Source of the DNA: JBEKDJ01 sp050014415 | GTDB lineage: Bacteria > Desulfobacterota > BSN033 > UBA1163 | Assembly: GCA_050014415.1 (NCBI GenBank) | Contig: JBEKDJ010000046.1 | Location: 1-22,446, forward strand | Direction: 5' to 3' | Length of the DNA stretch: 22,446 bases | Part shown: positions 1 through 8,859 of the stretch, one piece after another | Position numbering within the stretch: position 1 is the first letter of the stretch | How the letters are laid out: each line of letters begins with the position of its first letter | Notes under the pieces: generated by a model | Told to the model about the DNA's origin: nothing | The model's database searches: none | What the model saw: the letters and a program-made list of their open reading frames with translations, nothing else | Made by a program: the position numbers and the translations under genes

Positions 1-11
1 GAAATTGAATT

Positions 12-17
12 TATAAT
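12..17 (+). promoter_or_regulatory. Candidate -10 box for nifUS
   Basis: A perfect TATAAT lies 28 bases before the preferred nifU start. Transcription would begin near base 24 and leave a leader of about 22 bases. The -35 box would lie before the window begins, so this call rests on the -10 hexamer and its position only. It also argues against the upstream in-frame ATG at 16, which overlaps the hexamer. Confidence 0.4.
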
Positions 18-45
18 GGATGCTATAGACGCAAGGGGGGTTTCT

Positions 46-888
46 ATGTGGGATTATACGGAGAAGGTAAAGGATCATTTCTTAAATCCAAGGAATGTTG
101 GAGAGATTGAAAACGCAGATGGAGCCGGAGAAGTGGGGTCCCTCGCATGCGGGGATGCCTTGAGACTCACTTTCAAGCTAGATCAAAATAAGCGCATCAA
201 AGACGTGAAGTTCAAGACCTTTGGTTGTGCCAGTGCGATTGCTTCATCCTCCGCTTTAACCGAGATCATCAAGGGGAAGACCCTGGAAGAAGCGGCAAAA
301 GTGACCAATCAGGATATTGCTGACTATCTTGGCGGGCTGCCGGTAGAGAAGATGCACTGTTCGGTGATGGGAAGAGAGGCGCTCGAAGCAGCTATTGCCA
401 ATTACCAGGGGCAGGAGGTGAAGAAGGAGGATTTCGAGGTCGTCTGCAATTGTTTTGGCGTAACGGACAGGGAGATCATCAAGGCGATCCGGGAGAACGA
501 TCTCAAGACGGTGGAGCAGGTGACCTACTATACGAAGGCTGGAGGTGGATGTGGCCAGTGCCATCCGAAGATCGAAGCCATCATCGAAAAGGTGAGAAAG
601 GAGATGCAGAAAGAGATGCCTCCTGCCAGGCCGGAGAAAAAGAAGCTAACCAACATCCAGAAGATCAAGTTGATCGAGGAGACCCTGGGGAGAGAAATCA
701 TTCCTGCCCTCAAGGCGGACGGTGGGGATCTGGATTTGATCGATATCGAGGGGAGCAAGGTATATGTGGCGTTGAGGGGAAAATGCTCGTTCTGTCCGAG
801 CTCCGAATTTACGTTAAAACAGTATGTGGAGATGAAGTTGAGGGAATTCGTCAGCGATGATATCGAGGTAGAGGAGGTTAGGCCGTGA
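46..888 (+). CDS. nifU: NifU, modular Fe-S cluster scaffold protein
   Basis: This is a scaffold on which [Fe-S] clusters are built from sulfur supplied by NifS, then passed to target proteins in the cytoplasm. All three NifU modules are present in 280 residues. The N-terminal IscU-like domain has Cys35, Cys61 and Cys105. The central ferredoxin-like BFD domain has Cys134, Cys136, Cys169 and Cys172 and binds a permanent [2Fe-2S]. The C-terminal Nfu domain has the CxxC pair Cys247/Cys250. I chose ATG 46 over the in-frame ATG at 16 because MWDYTEKV is the usual NifU N-terminus and a G-rich ribosome site sits at 34-40. The stop overlaps the GTG start of nifS, so translation is probably coupled. 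No other nif genes are visible, so a general (housekeeping) role is as likely as one in nitrogen fixation. Confidence 0.93.
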   Translation: MWDYTEKVKDHFLNPRNVGEIENADGAGEVGSLACGDALRLTFKLDQNKRIKDVKFKTFGCASAIASSSALTEIIKGKTLEEAAKVTNQDIADYLGGLPVEKMHCSVMGREALEAAIANYQGQEVKKEDFEVVCNCFGVTDREIIKAIRENDLKTVEQVTYYTKAGGGCGQCHPKIEAIIEKVRKEMQKEMPPARPEKKKLTNIQKIKLIEETLGREIIPALKADGGDLDLIDIEGSKVYVALRGKCSFCPSSEFTLKQYVEMKLREFVSDDIEVEEVRP

Positions 889-2066
889 AGACCATCTATG
901 TAGACAATAATGCGACGACGAAGGTGGCCCCTGAGGTTTTGGAGGTCATGCTGCCCTATTTTTCTGAGCTTTATGGCAACCCCTCCAGTATGCACTTTTT
1001 CGGAGGGCAAGTGGAGAAGAAGGTGAATGAAGCGAGAGAGAAGGTGGCCGATTTCTTGGGAGCAGAGCCCTCGGAGATCGTCTTCACGGGCTGCGGGACC
1101 GAGAGTGACAATGCTGCAATATTAGGAACCCTCGATTCCTATCCTGAGAAACGGCATCTCATTACGACCCGTGTGGAGCATCCTGCCATCGGCAATGTTT
1201 GTACCTATTTGGGCCGGAAGGGTTATCGGATCACCGAACTCTCCGTAAATCGAGAAGGACGGTTGGATCTGGATGAGTTGAAGGAGTTCATGAAAGATGA
1301 GACGGTCTTGGTTTCCATCATGTATGCCAATAATGAAACCGGCGTGATCTTTCCTATCGAGGAGATCGGGGAGATTCTGCAGACGAAGGGGATCCCTTTC
1401 CATACCGATGCGGTCCAGGCAGCCGGGAAGATTCCTCTAAATATGAGAAAATCGACCGTTGATATGCTTTCCATCTCCGGCCACAAGCTCCATGCGCCCA
1501 AAGGGATTGGGGTCCTCTATATCCGGAAAGGAACTAAGTTTTCTCCCTTTATGATCGGCGGCCACCAGGAGAAGGGAAGAAGGGGGGGAACGGAGAATGT
1601 CCCATATATCATCGGTCTCGGGAAAGCCTCCGAACTGGCCAAGAAGCATCTTGATGAGGAGAATCTACGGATCCGGGCCATCAGGGATTATCTCGAGAAG
1701 AAGATCCTGGAGAGCATTCCAAACGCAATGTTCAACGGGGATCGGGTCCATCGACTTCCCAACACGCTGAACGTCAGTTTTGAATTTGTGGAGGGAGAAT
1801 CGATTCTGCTGCTGCTTTCAGATCTGGGTATCTGTGCCTCTTCGGGTTCTGCCTGCACTTCCGGATCCCTGGAACCTTCGCACGTACTCAGGGCCATGGG
1901 TGTGCCATTCACTGCAGCCCATGGATCGATCCGCTTCAGCCTTTCAATCTATAACACAAAGGAGGAGATGGATTACATCATCGAACATCTCCCGCCGATC
2001 ATCCAGCGGTTGAGGGATATCTCACCCTTTTGGAAAGATTACCTGAGATCCGAGGGGAAGGTATAA
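885..2066 (+). CDS. nifS: NifS/IscS-type cysteine desulfurase
   Basis: This PLP enzyme converts L-cysteine to L-alanine and holds the released sulfur as a persulfide for transfer to the scaffold NifU. The 393-residue length is normal. The PLP-binding lysine is Lys201 in SISGHK. The persulfide-forming cysteine is Cys324 in the loop SSGSACTSG. The N-terminus (YVDNNATT) and the HTDAVQ motif near residue 175 are typical of the family. The start is GTG at 885 within the GTGA overlap with nifU; GAGGAGG at 871-877 is its ribosome site. The next gene is convergent, so nifS ends the transcription unit. Confidence 0.95.
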   Translation: MKTIYVDNNATTKVAPEVLEVMLPYFSELYGNPSSMHFFGGQVEKKVNEAREKVADFLGAEPSEIVFTGCGTESDNAAILGTLDSYPEKRHLITTRVEHPAIGNVCTYLGRKGYRITELSVNREGRLDLDELKEFMKDETVLVSIMYANNETGVIFPIEEIGEILQTKGIPFHTDAVQAAGKIPLNMRKSTVDMLSISGHKLHAPKGIGVLYIRKGTKFSPFMIGGHQEKGRRGGTENVPYIIGLGKASELAKKHLDEENLRIRAIRDYLEKKILESIPNAMFNGDRVHRLPNTLNVSFEFVEGESILLLLSDLGICASSGSACTSGSLEPSHVLRAMGVPFTAAHGSIRFSLSIYNTKEEMDYIIEHLPPIIQRLRDISPFWKDYLRSEGKV

Positions 2067-2081
2067 ATCTGAAATCCAGAT

Positions 2082-2193
2082 CTCAATCCCGCCGAGGCGC
2101 GACGAAATGTAAATTTAATTTCAAATTTCCAACCTTGGGATTTTTGACATTTGAGTTTTAGATTTCATTTGGTCCCGCCTTGGCGGGATTGAG
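2082..2193. repeat. Intergenic inverted-repeat element with hairpin
   Basis: CTCAATCCCGCC at 2082-2093 and GGCGGGATTGAG at 2182-2193 are perfect 12-bp inverted repeats enclosing an AT-rich stretch of 88 bases. The right arm also belongs to a compact perfect hairpin, TCCCGCCTTGGCGGGA (2173-2188). The left arm belongs to a degenerate version of the same hairpin. Lying between the convergent nifS and ppiD, it could end transcription from both sides, but there is no T-run, so a dispersed repeat (MITE-like or REP-like) is equally possible. Confidence 0.55.
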
Positions 2194-2209
2194 CTTCGAC
2201 ATTCGACAT

Positions 2210-4120
2210 TTACGAGGCCTTGAGTATCTCCTGGTTTTTATTTATCTTCGCCTTGGCCCGTAGTTCCTTTTTCCAATTCTGAAAAAACTCCTCTTGTTTC
2301 TGATATCGGAGCCGGTTTTCGAGGTCTTTCTTGACCGATGAAAATCTAGGCAGATCGGCTGGTTCCAAGGCTACTAATCTCACCACAAAATACCCGTCCT
2401 TTGTCCGAAGCACCTCTTTCGGAAAGGGGTTTTTCATCGTCAACGAAGAGAGAGCTCTTGTGAAATCTCCGACGGGTCCAATCTTCGGAATGACCTCTCC
2501 CGTTCGGGTAAAAAGACCCGTCTCCTCCACCTGAAGGCCGTGCTCCCTTGCGAGCTCTGCTATGGCCTTGCCTGTTCGAACCTGATTGAGGAGGTCTTCA
2601 GCAACCTGACGGGCCTTCTCTTCACACTTTTTCCCTATCACTTTTCGGCTCACCTCTCCCTTGACCTCTTCCAAAGGAGGGATTCGGGAACCCTTTTTGT
2701 CCAATAATTTCACAATGCAGAAATCGGGCGCTATGCTGACGACAGGAGAAATCTCACCCACCTTCAGAGAGGAGACATTCGAATAGAATGATGGGTTCCT
2801 ACCGATCTCGGGGACCTCATCGCCTTCCTTGACAAAACCCGTCGTCCTGATCGGAATATCCATTTCCTGGGCGAACTTTTCTAAGTCGCGGCCTTGGAAA
2901 AGGGAGTAGAATGCATCATCCGCTTTACGAGAGGCTTCTGCTTTTGCCTTCTCTTTTTTCAATGTCTGGAGAATTTGGTCCTTCACTTCATCCAGGGTCT
3001 TCTGTTGCTCGTCTCTTATTTCCTCTGTCTTAAGAATGCGGAAGCCATCCCGCCCTGGCACAAGCTGACTCACCTCATCTGCCTTCATCGAAAAGAGGAC
3101 CCTTTCGGTCTGCTCATCCAGCATCCCTTTTTGAACCCATCCCATATCCCCCCCTTTAGGGGCGGTGTTTGACTCGGAATGTTGTTTGGCCAGTAAACCA
3201 AAATCCTTTGTCCTCTTCGCTTTTTCCAAGATCGCTTCGGCCCTCTTCCTCTTCTCCTCAATCTTATCGGGTGAGTCCTGTGGGTCGACCTTGATCAGGA
3301 TCTCCCGCGTCTTCACCTGTTTAGTTATTTTGAACCTCTCTTTTTGGGAGTCGTAGGTTCGCTTGATCTCATCGGAAGAGATCCGAACCTTTCCTTCGAA
3401 TTCGGAGGGCCGGAAGATCAGATATTGGACTTGGAAAAAAGGTGGAACCCTGAACTCCTCCTGATGCTTCTGATAATAATCCTTAACCTCCACCTCGTTC
3501 ACACTGAGTTGGTTCTTGAAGGCCTCTGGAACGACCTGCACGAAGCCAAGATTGATACGTTCGTTCTCAAAAAGATAGGTCTCTAGAATCTCCTCTTCGG
3601 ATACGTTCCCTCCGCTTAGTCTAATTAAGTTTGTCACCTTCGACAGCAAAAGGCTCTCCCGCTGCCTCTGTTCGAATTCTTCCACGCTCATCCGGTTCAG
3701 GCGAAGAATCCTTTCGTAATAGCGCAGATCAAATTGGCCGTTGGCCTGGAAGGATGGGATCGATTCGATCACCCACCTCAGCTCTTCATCGCTGACGGTA
3801 AATCCCAATCGTTTCGCCTCCTGAAAGATAAGCACCCGGTCGATGAGATCATCTAAGACCTTTTCTCTAAGGTGGATCTCTTCAATCATCTTCTTCAAAA
3901 GGGATGGATCAACGGCATTTTGATACTGTTTGATCACACCTTGAAAGGCATTGTCATAATCCTTTAGGTCGATGACGACTCCGTTCACTTTGGCTGCATA
4001 GGTCTCCTTTTTCTCCCGCATGAGAGAAAATCCTCCCCAGGAGATGAAAGTGACGGCCACCGCTATCAGGACGCCTCGAAGCATCCAGGAACTTGCATGT
4101 TCTCTAAATACCCTCAGCAT
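2210..4120 (-). CDS. ppiD: PpiD/SurA-type membrane-anchored peptidyl-prolyl isomerase
   Basis: This is a periplasmic chaperone of the parvulin class, tethered to the inner membrane, that helps newly exported proteins fold. The 636 residues comprise one N-terminal transmembrane anchor (about 14-31), a SurA-N-like chaperone region (about 45-190), and a parvulin (PPIC) domain at about 271-365 with the GGDMGW signature near 323-328. A second, more divergent parvulin-like region follows near 420-480. I start it at ATG 4120, not at the upstream codon 4171, because AAGGAG sits just upstream and MLRVFREHASSW resembles known PpiD starts. It is divergent from mreB and convergent with nifS. Whether the parvulin domain is catalytically active or only a chaperone cannot be told here. 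Confidence 0.85.
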   Translation of the reverse strand: MLRVFREHASSWMLRGVLIAVAVTFISWGGFSLMREKKETYAAKVNGVVIDLKDYDNAFQGVIKQYQNAVDPSLLKKMIEEIHLREKVLDDLIDRVLIFQEAKRLGFTVSDEELRWVIESIPSFQANGQFDLRYYERILRLNRMSVEEFEQRQRESLLLSKVTNLIRLSGGNVSEEEILETYLFENERINLGFVQVVPEAFKNQLSVNEVEVKDYYQKHQEEFRVPPFFQVQYLIFRPSEFEGKVRISSDEIKRTYDSQKERFKITKQVKTREILIKVDPQDSPDKIEEKRKRAEAILEKAKRTKDFGLLAKQHSESNTAPKGGDMGWVQKGMLDEQTERVLFSMKADEVSQLVPGRDGFRILKTEEIRDEQQKTLDEVKDQILQTLKKEKAKAEASRKADDAFYSLFQGRDLEKFAQEMDIPIRTTGFVKEGDEVPEIGRNPSFYSNVSSLKVGEISPVVSIAPDFCIVKLLDKKGSRIPPLEEVKGEVSRKVIGKKCEEKARQVAEDLLNQVRTGKAIAELAREHGLQVEETGLFTRTGEVIPKIGPVGDFTRALSSLTMKNPFPKEVLRTKDGYFVVRLVALEPADLPRFSSVKKDLENRLRYQKQEEFFQNWKKELRAKAKINKNQEILKAS

Positions 4121-4144
4121 AAAGCCTCTCCTTTCTGTGGAACT

Positions 4145-4173
4145 ATAATAATCAATCCCCTTTAAAAACACAA
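4145..4173 (-). promoter_or_regulatory. Candidate sigma70 promoter of ppiD
   Basis: On the minus strand TTGTGT (4168-4173) and TATTAT (4145-4150) are separated by 17 bases. The -10 matches consensus at 5 of 6 positions, the -35 only at 3. Transcription would start about 18 bases before ATG 4120. Confidence 0.4.
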
Positions 4174-4465
4174 GGGACCCTCAGCAATGGCTTTGATTCA
4201 GACATCAGACTTCAGGCGTTAGACTGAAGGGGAAAATGGGCAGAGAATGCCCGGCAATCATGGGGAGATGGGGAGAAACGGAAGGCAGAATGCAGCGGAC
4301 AAGAAGCGGAAGGAACACGGATAGTTCGCAAGACGCCAGGCGTGAGGCGCGGGGCTTAACCCCTTACAACTTGCGCCTGTGATCTCACGGAAGAAAGTCT
4401 GGTGTCTCATCCTGCCTGGGGGGCTAAACTCCATTATCTGAATTGCAACTCAAAAATGAATTTCC
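4174..4465. other. Non-coding spacer between ppiD and mreB promoters
   Basis: I see no credible gene here. The stretch holds low-complexity filler: a small hairpin GGGCA/TGCCC around 4236-4250, an inverted CTTCAG/CTGAAG pair near 4210-4229, repeats built on GACGCCAGGCGTGAGGCG near 4333-4350, and GGGGCTTAACCCC near 4353-4365. Its length makes it a plausible seat for regulation of the divergent ppiD and mre units, but no known operator is recognised. Confidence 0.4.
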
Positions 4466-4494
4466 TTGAATCAAATTGACGTTTTTGTTAATAT
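4466..4494 (+). promoter_or_regulatory. Candidate promoter of the mre-mrd operon
   Basis: TTGAAT (4466-4471) and TAATAT (4489-4494) are 17 bases apart, each matching the sigma70 consensus at 4 of 6 positions. Transcription would start near 4501, giving a leader of about 27 bases before mreB. A stronger TTGACG at 4476 has no -10 at a usable distance. Confidence 0.45.
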
Positions 4495-4527
4495 AAGACA
4501 GTTTTGCTGAGTGGAGGCAGAAAAGGA

Positions 4528-5565
4528 ATGGTATTCAATTCATTATGGGGTTTATTTTCGACGGATTTGGCCATCGATTTGGGAACTGCAAATACTGTTG
4601 TCTATGTCAAGGGGAAAGGGATTTTGGTTTCTGAGCCCTCTGTGGTGGCAGTTCAAAGGGATTCGAGAGGGGAGAAACGTATCTTGGCCGTCGGTCGTGA
4701 GGCCAAGGAGATGTTGGGTCGAACTCCCGGAAGCATCTATGCCATCCGGCCGATGAAGGACGGGGTCATCGCCGATTTTGAAATCACCGGCGAGATGCTT
4801 CGCTATTTCATCGCGAAGGTCCACAATCGCAAGGCCTTGCTTCGACCCCGGGTGGTCATCTCCGTTCCCTCTGGCATTACACCGGTGGAGAAACGGGCGG
4901 TCCGGGAATCGGCCCAGTCTGCTGGCGCTCGGGAGATCTATTTGATTGAAGAGCCGATGGCTGGAGCCATCGGTGCTGGCCTCCCTATTACCGAAGCTTC
5001 AGGGAATATGGTGGTTGACATCGGGGGAGGGACGACGGAGGTGGCCGTCATCTCCCTCTCGGGGATCGTCACCAGTCAATCCATTCGGGTGGCCGGTGAC
5101 AAAATGGATGAGGCCATTGTCCAATACGTCAAGCGAAAATATAACCTTCTCATTGGCGAACGGACGGCTGAATTGATCAAGATCAATGTCGGGACCGCTT
5201 TTCCGGAAGAGAATCCTCAATGCATCGAAGTCAAAGGAAGGGACCTGGTGACAGGGATCCCCAAGACCCTTGAGATCAATAGCGAGGAAGTCCGGGAGGC
5301 ATTGGCTGAATCGATCAATATGATCATTGACACGGTTCGGATCACCCTTGAGGGGACACCACCGGAATTGGCTGCAGATATCGTGGACAAAGGGATCGTA
5401 CTGGTGGGCGGAGGGGCCCTTCTGAAGAACCTCGATATTCTCCTCCGGGAGGTCACCAGCCTCCCGATCACCATTGTCGATGATCCCCTCTCGGCGATTG
5501 TCATGGGAGCAGGGAGGGTGCTGGACGACGAGAAACTGCTCCATTCGGTGACGTTCCAATATTGA
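4528..5565 (+). CDS. mreB: MreB, rod-shape-determining actin homologue
   Basis: This cytoskeletal ATPase polymerises on the inner face of the membrane and steers the elongasome (RodA-PBP2) that builds the side wall. The 345 residues are the standard length. Nucleotide-binding motifs are all present: phosphate 1 DLGTANT at about 17-23, phosphate 2 VVDIGGGTTE near 160, and the adenosine motif VLVGGGALL near 290. I chose ATG 4528 over the in-frame TTG at 4504 because GGAGG lies at 4513-4517 and MVFNSLWGLFSTDLAIDLG is the usual MreB beginning. It is the first gene of a five-gene operon; mreC starts 3-6 bases after its stop. Confidence 0.97.
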   Translation: MVFNSLWGLFSTDLAIDLGTANTVVYVKGKGILVSEPSVVAVQRDSRGEKRILAVGREAKEMLGRTPGSIYAIRPMKDGVIADFEITGEMLRYFIAKVHNRKALLRPRVVISVPSGITPVEKRAVRESAQSAGAREIYLIEEPMAGAIGAGLPITEASGNMVVDIGGGTTEVAVISLSGIVTSQSIRVAGDKMDEAIVQYVKRKYNLLIGERTAELIKINVGTAFPEENPQCIEVKGRDLVTGIPKTLEINSEEVREALAESINMIIDTVRITLEGTPPELAADIVDKGIVLVGGGALLKNLDILLREVTSLPITIVDDPLSAIVMGAGRVLDDEKLLHSVTFQY

Positions 5566-5571
5566 AAGTTG

Positions 5572-6465
5572 ATGAGGATACGCAGCTTTTTTCTCTATCG
5601 AAGGCACGCCCTCCTTGCTTTCATCATCTTCCTTCTGTTGTCAGCCCTTATCCTGATGTCAATGAGGGTGAAACAGCGAAGGGGGGTGGAATTCTTCGAT
5701 GCCCTTCTGATAGAACTTTGTTCCCCTTTCTTAAAAGCCTCCACCTTCGTCATCAACACGATCCAAGGAATCTTTCAAGATTACATCTTTTTGGTCCATC
5801 TTCAGAAAGAGAATGTGATGCTCAGACAGAGAATCGTTGAGATTCAGAAAGACAACTATCAGTTGAGGGAGATGGCACTGACCAATGACCGCCTTCAGAA
5901 GCTTCTGCAATTTCGCGAGAATATTTCACCTTCCGTGATTGCCGCTGAAGTCATCGGCCAGGATCCCTCGTCCTGGTTTAAAAGTGTAACCATCAATAAG
6001 GGGGAAAAGGACGGACTGCGAAAGGGGATGGCTGTCATCTCATCTGGAGGAGTGATCGGTCAAATCCTCAAAACAGGTCCCTATCATTCCACCGTTCTTC
6101 TCATCACGGACTATAACAGCGACATCGATTCCATTGTCCAGAGAACCCGAGCGAAAGCAATCGTGGAGGGGAAAGGGGAGAACCGCTGCCAGCTCAAGTA
6201 CCTTCTCCGGGCAGAAGAAGTGGTCATCGGGGATATCGTCGTCACCTCCGGTTTGGGTGCAAACTTTCCTAAGGGGCTGGTGGTCGGCGAAATCAAGAAA
6301 GTGGAGAAGACCGGCCAGGGAGTCTTTCAATATGCAGAATTGGCTCCCAGTGTGGATTTGACAAAATTGGAGGAAGTCCTCGTCATCCTGGAGTCTCCAC
6401 TCCCCCTTCCGGAGGAGAAGGTCCAGAAGACAAAGAGGACCCCGGGAATTCCAAAGAGAAAATGA
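5572..6465 (+). CDS. mreC: MreC, rod-shape-determining periplasmic scaffold
   Basis: MreC links the MreB filament inside the cell to PBP2 in the periplasm and activates it. The 297-residue protein has a cytoplasmic tail, one membrane helix at about 12-30, a predicted coiled coil at about 68-110 (dimer formation), then the paired beta domains with conserved features such as VIGQD, SSGGVIGQI and LLITDYNSDID. The C-terminal tail is basic and proline-rich. The start may be TTG 5569 or ATG 5572; I prefer ATG. No clear ribosome site is visible, so translation probably depends on coupling to mreB. The end overlaps mreD by 4 bases (ATGA). Confidence 0.93.
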   Translation: MRIRSFFLYRRHALLAFIIFLLLSALILMSMRVKQRRGVEFFDALLIELCSPFLKASTFVINTIQGIFQDYIFLVHLQKENVMLRQRIVEIQKDNYQLREMALTNDRLQKLLQFRENISPSVIAAEVIGQDPSSWFKSVTINKGEKDGLRKGMAVISSGGVIGQILKTGPYHSTVLLITDYNSDIDSIVQRTRAKAIVEGKGENRCQLKYLLRAEEVVIGDIVVTSGLGANFPKGLVVGEIKKVEKTGQGVFQYAELAPSVDLTKLEEVLVILESPLPLPEEKVQKTKRTPGIPKRK

Positions 6466-6968
6466 GTCGGATCGTCCTTCCCCTCTTTTTAGGTGTTCTT
6501 TTTCTTACCCTGCAGACAACCCTATTGACTTCCTTTTCCATTCAGAGGATTAGACCTGACATCGTCTTGATCCTCCTCCTCTATCTTGGCCTCTCCTACC
6601 CAATGGTCTCAGGCGGAATCTTGGCCTTTGTCCTGGGATACCTCATGGATCTCTTTTCCGGAAACCCTTTTGGCCTCTACACCTTCTGCAGGCCCTTCAT
6701 CTTCTGTGTTGTCTACCTCTTGAAGGATCGGTTCTATTTAGAAGGTTTCCTGTCTCAATTCCTTTTGGCCTTTTCCCTCGCCTTGGTTGAAGGGTTCCTC
6801 ATCCTGACCCTCTTGAACGGCCTCAATCCCAAACCCATCGGCCACCTCTATCCTCTGTTCGTTACCGTCCTCCTTCCTCAGTCTTTTTGCACTGGCCTGA
6901 TTACTCCTGCCCTTTTTTCGTTCTTCAAAAAGGGATTTTCGTTATTCAGTCAGCGGGAAGGCAGATGA
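6462..6968 (+). CDS. mreD: MreD, rod-shape-determining membrane protein
   Basis: This small integral inner-membrane protein belongs to the elongasome and forms a complex with MreC. At 168 residues and with about five hydrophobic helices it fits the family. It was recognised by position (between mreC and pbp2), the ATGA overlap with mreC, and the PDIVLILLLYLGL and LGYLMDLFSG segments typical of MreD, which is poorly conserved in sequence. Its start lies inside the mreC end, so translation is likely coupled. Confidence 0.88.
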   Translation: MSRIVLPLFLGVLFLTLQTTLLTSFSIQRIRPDIVLILLLYLGLSYPMVSGGILAFVLGYLMDLFSGNPFGLYTFCRPFIFCVVYLLKDRFYLEGFLSQFLLAFSLALVEGFLILTLLNGLNPKPIGHLYPLFVTVLLPQSFCTGLITPALFSFFKKGFSLFSQREGR

Positions 6969-6984
6969 AAGGAAGAGAAAGACG

Positions 6985-8859
6985 ATGATGGAGCTCAATA
7001 CCCAGAGGATGGAAGAGTTCAAAGGGAGGTACAAGTATTTTGTAACCTTCATCGGGTTGTCTTTCTTTCTGATCATCATCGGACTGTGGTACCTTCAAGT
7101 GATCAAAGGGGGTGAATTCCGGCGACTCTCGGAGAACAATCGCATTCGAATCCTTGAGAATCCTGCTGACAGAGGAATGCTGATAGACCGGAGAGGGCGT
7201 ATCTTGGCACAGAATCGGCCTTCCTTCGAGGTATACCTTGTTCCCGAAGATCTGAAGGTCAATCCGGAGGTTCCGGTCCAAGTAGGGGAGTTGCTGCGCA
7301 TGGGCGAGGATGAAATCAAGGAGAGACTCCAGAGTACAAAAAAACGACCTCCTTTCAAGCCGGTGAAAATCAAGTCCGATATCGACTGGCATGAACTCGC
7401 CCTGCTCGAAGCCAACCGGGTTCATCTCCCGGGTCTCATCGTCGATGTCCGGCCAAAGCGGTCCTATAATTACGGCGACCTGGCCTCTCATCTCATCGGC
7501 TATCTCGGAGAGGTAGACGAGAATGAAATGAAAGAGTCAAAAGACGCCTCGTATCGAATGGGCGCTTTGATCGGGAAATACGGAGTTGAGTGTCAATGGG
7601 AGCCCGATCTCAGAGGGGTAGATGGAGGGAGGCAGATCGAAGTGGATGCCCTGGGAAGGGAGGTCAAACCTCTACAAAGCGTTGAGCCGTTCCCGGGAAA
7701 CAACGTCATCCTTACCATCGATTTCGACGTCCAGAGGGTTGCTGAGGAGGCGTTTCAAGACAAAAACGGAGCTCTCATCGCCATGGACCCCAGAAACGGC
7801 CGAATCTTGGCAATGGTGAGCAAGCCCTCTTTCAATCCTGACCTCTTTGCGAGGAACATCTTACCAGAAGAATGGAAATCACTCGTGGAAGACCCTCACC
7901 ATCCCCTCCAGAACAAAGGGATTCAAGGCCAATATCCTCCCGGTTCGGTATTCAAGATCATTACTGCTATTGCTGGCCTGGAATCAGGGATGATCACTCC
8001 GGACACGCAGTTCACCTGCGCAGGAGTCTACCCCTTTGGGAATCGAGATTTCCGTTGCTATAAAGAAGAAGGGCATGGGACACTGAGCCTCCATCGTGCG
8101 ATCGTCGAGTCCTGCGACATCTTTTTTTACCAGTTGGGATTGAAAGTGGGAGTCGACAGAATTGCTCAGTATGCGAACGAATTCGGGTTGGGTAGAAAGA
8201 CAGGAATCCCTTTGCCACACGAAAAGGCGGGGAATGTTCCTTCCACTTCGTGGAAGAAGAGCCATTTTGGGATTCCATGGTACAGTGGGGAGACCCTTTC
8301 CCTTTCAGTAGGCCAGGGATATCTGAATGTAACGCCGATTCAACTCCTTGTGATGATTTCAGCGATCGCCAACGGGGGGAAGCTTTATCTCCCCCAGGTT
8401 GTGGAGAGAGTAGAAAATATCTATGGGAACATTTTGAAGGAGTACCCGCCAGTGGAGATGGGTGAAGCCACCGTCTCCGAAAAGAATCTCCGTATTGTTC
8501 AGGAGGCCCTCATGGGAGCGGTCAATGAACCCCATGGAACCGGATGGGCGGCCGCGTTAAAAGAGACCAAGGTCGCGGGGAAGACAGGAACGGCCCAGGT
8601 TGTCAGGATGGCCCAGGATTTCAGAAAAGGGGATATGGATCGGATGCCGCTGAAATTTCGGGATCATGCCTGGTTCGTGGCCTATGCCCCTTTTGAGGAC
8701 CCTCAGATAGCGATTGTCGTCCTCGTCGAACATGGAGGTTTTGGCGGCGCAGCAGCAGCTCCCATTGCCAAAAAGGTGATCGAAAAATACCTCCATCTTG
8801 AGCCCTCTATGCCTCCAACAGTGGCGAGGGCACCAGAGGATTTAAAAGATGATGATTGA
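6985..8859 (+). CDS. mrdA: Penicillin-binding protein 2 (elongation transpeptidase)
   Basis: This class B PBP is the D,D-transpeptidase that cross-links side-wall peptidoglycan made by RodA. The 624 residues have one N-terminal membrane helix (about 20-40), a PBP dimerisation/pedestal domain (about 55-235) and the transpeptidase domain. The active-site motifs are Ser321-V-F-Lys324, Ser376-C-Asp378 (where SxN is the usual form) and Lys533-T-G-T. Two adjacent ATGs (6985, 6988) are possible; GGAAGAG lies just upstream. The last 11 bases overlap rodA. Confidence 0.95.
   Translation: MMELNTQRMEEFKGRYKYFVTFIGLSFFLIIIGLWYLQVIKGGEFRRLSENNRIRILENPADRGMLIDRRGRILAQNRPSFEVYLVPEDLKVNPEVPVQVGELLRMGEDEIKERLQSTKKRPPFKPVKIKSDIDWHELALLEANRVHLPGLIVDVRPKRSYNYGDLASHLIGYLGEVDENEMKESKDASYRMGALIGKYGVECQWEPDLRGVDGGRQIEVDALGREVKPLQSVEPFPGNNVILTIDFDVQRVAEEAFQDKNGALIAMDPRNGRILAMVSKPSFNPDLFARNILPEEWKSLVEDPHHPLQNKGIQGQYPPGSVFKIITAIAGLESGMITPDTQFTCAGVYPFGNRDFRCYKEEGHGTLSLHRAIVESCDIFFYQLGLKVGVDRIAQYANEFGLGRKTGIPLPHEKAGNVPSTSWKKSHFGIPWYSGETLSLSVGQGYLNVTPIQLLVMISAIANGGKLYLPQVVERVENIYGNILKEYPPVEMGEATVSEKNLRIVQEALMGAVNEPHGTGWAAALKETKVAGKTGTAQVVRMAQDFRKGDMDRMPLKFRDHAWFVAYAPFEDPQIAIVVLVEHGGFGGAAAAPIAKKVIEKYLHLEPSMPPTVARAPEDLKDDD

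Noticed and set aside
16..45. Upstream in-frame ATG at 16 as nifU start
   Set aside because: It overlaps the TATAAT hexamer, and the ten extra residues are not part of NifU; ATG 46 has the ribosome site and family N-terminus.
4476..4497. TTGACG (4476) with TATAAG (4492) as the mreB promoter
   Set aside because: The spacing is only about 10 bases; the 17-base pair TTGAAT/TAATAT is preferred.
4999..5607. A 202-residue frame on the minus strand
   Set aside because: It is antisense to mreB, a certain gene, and shows no domain.
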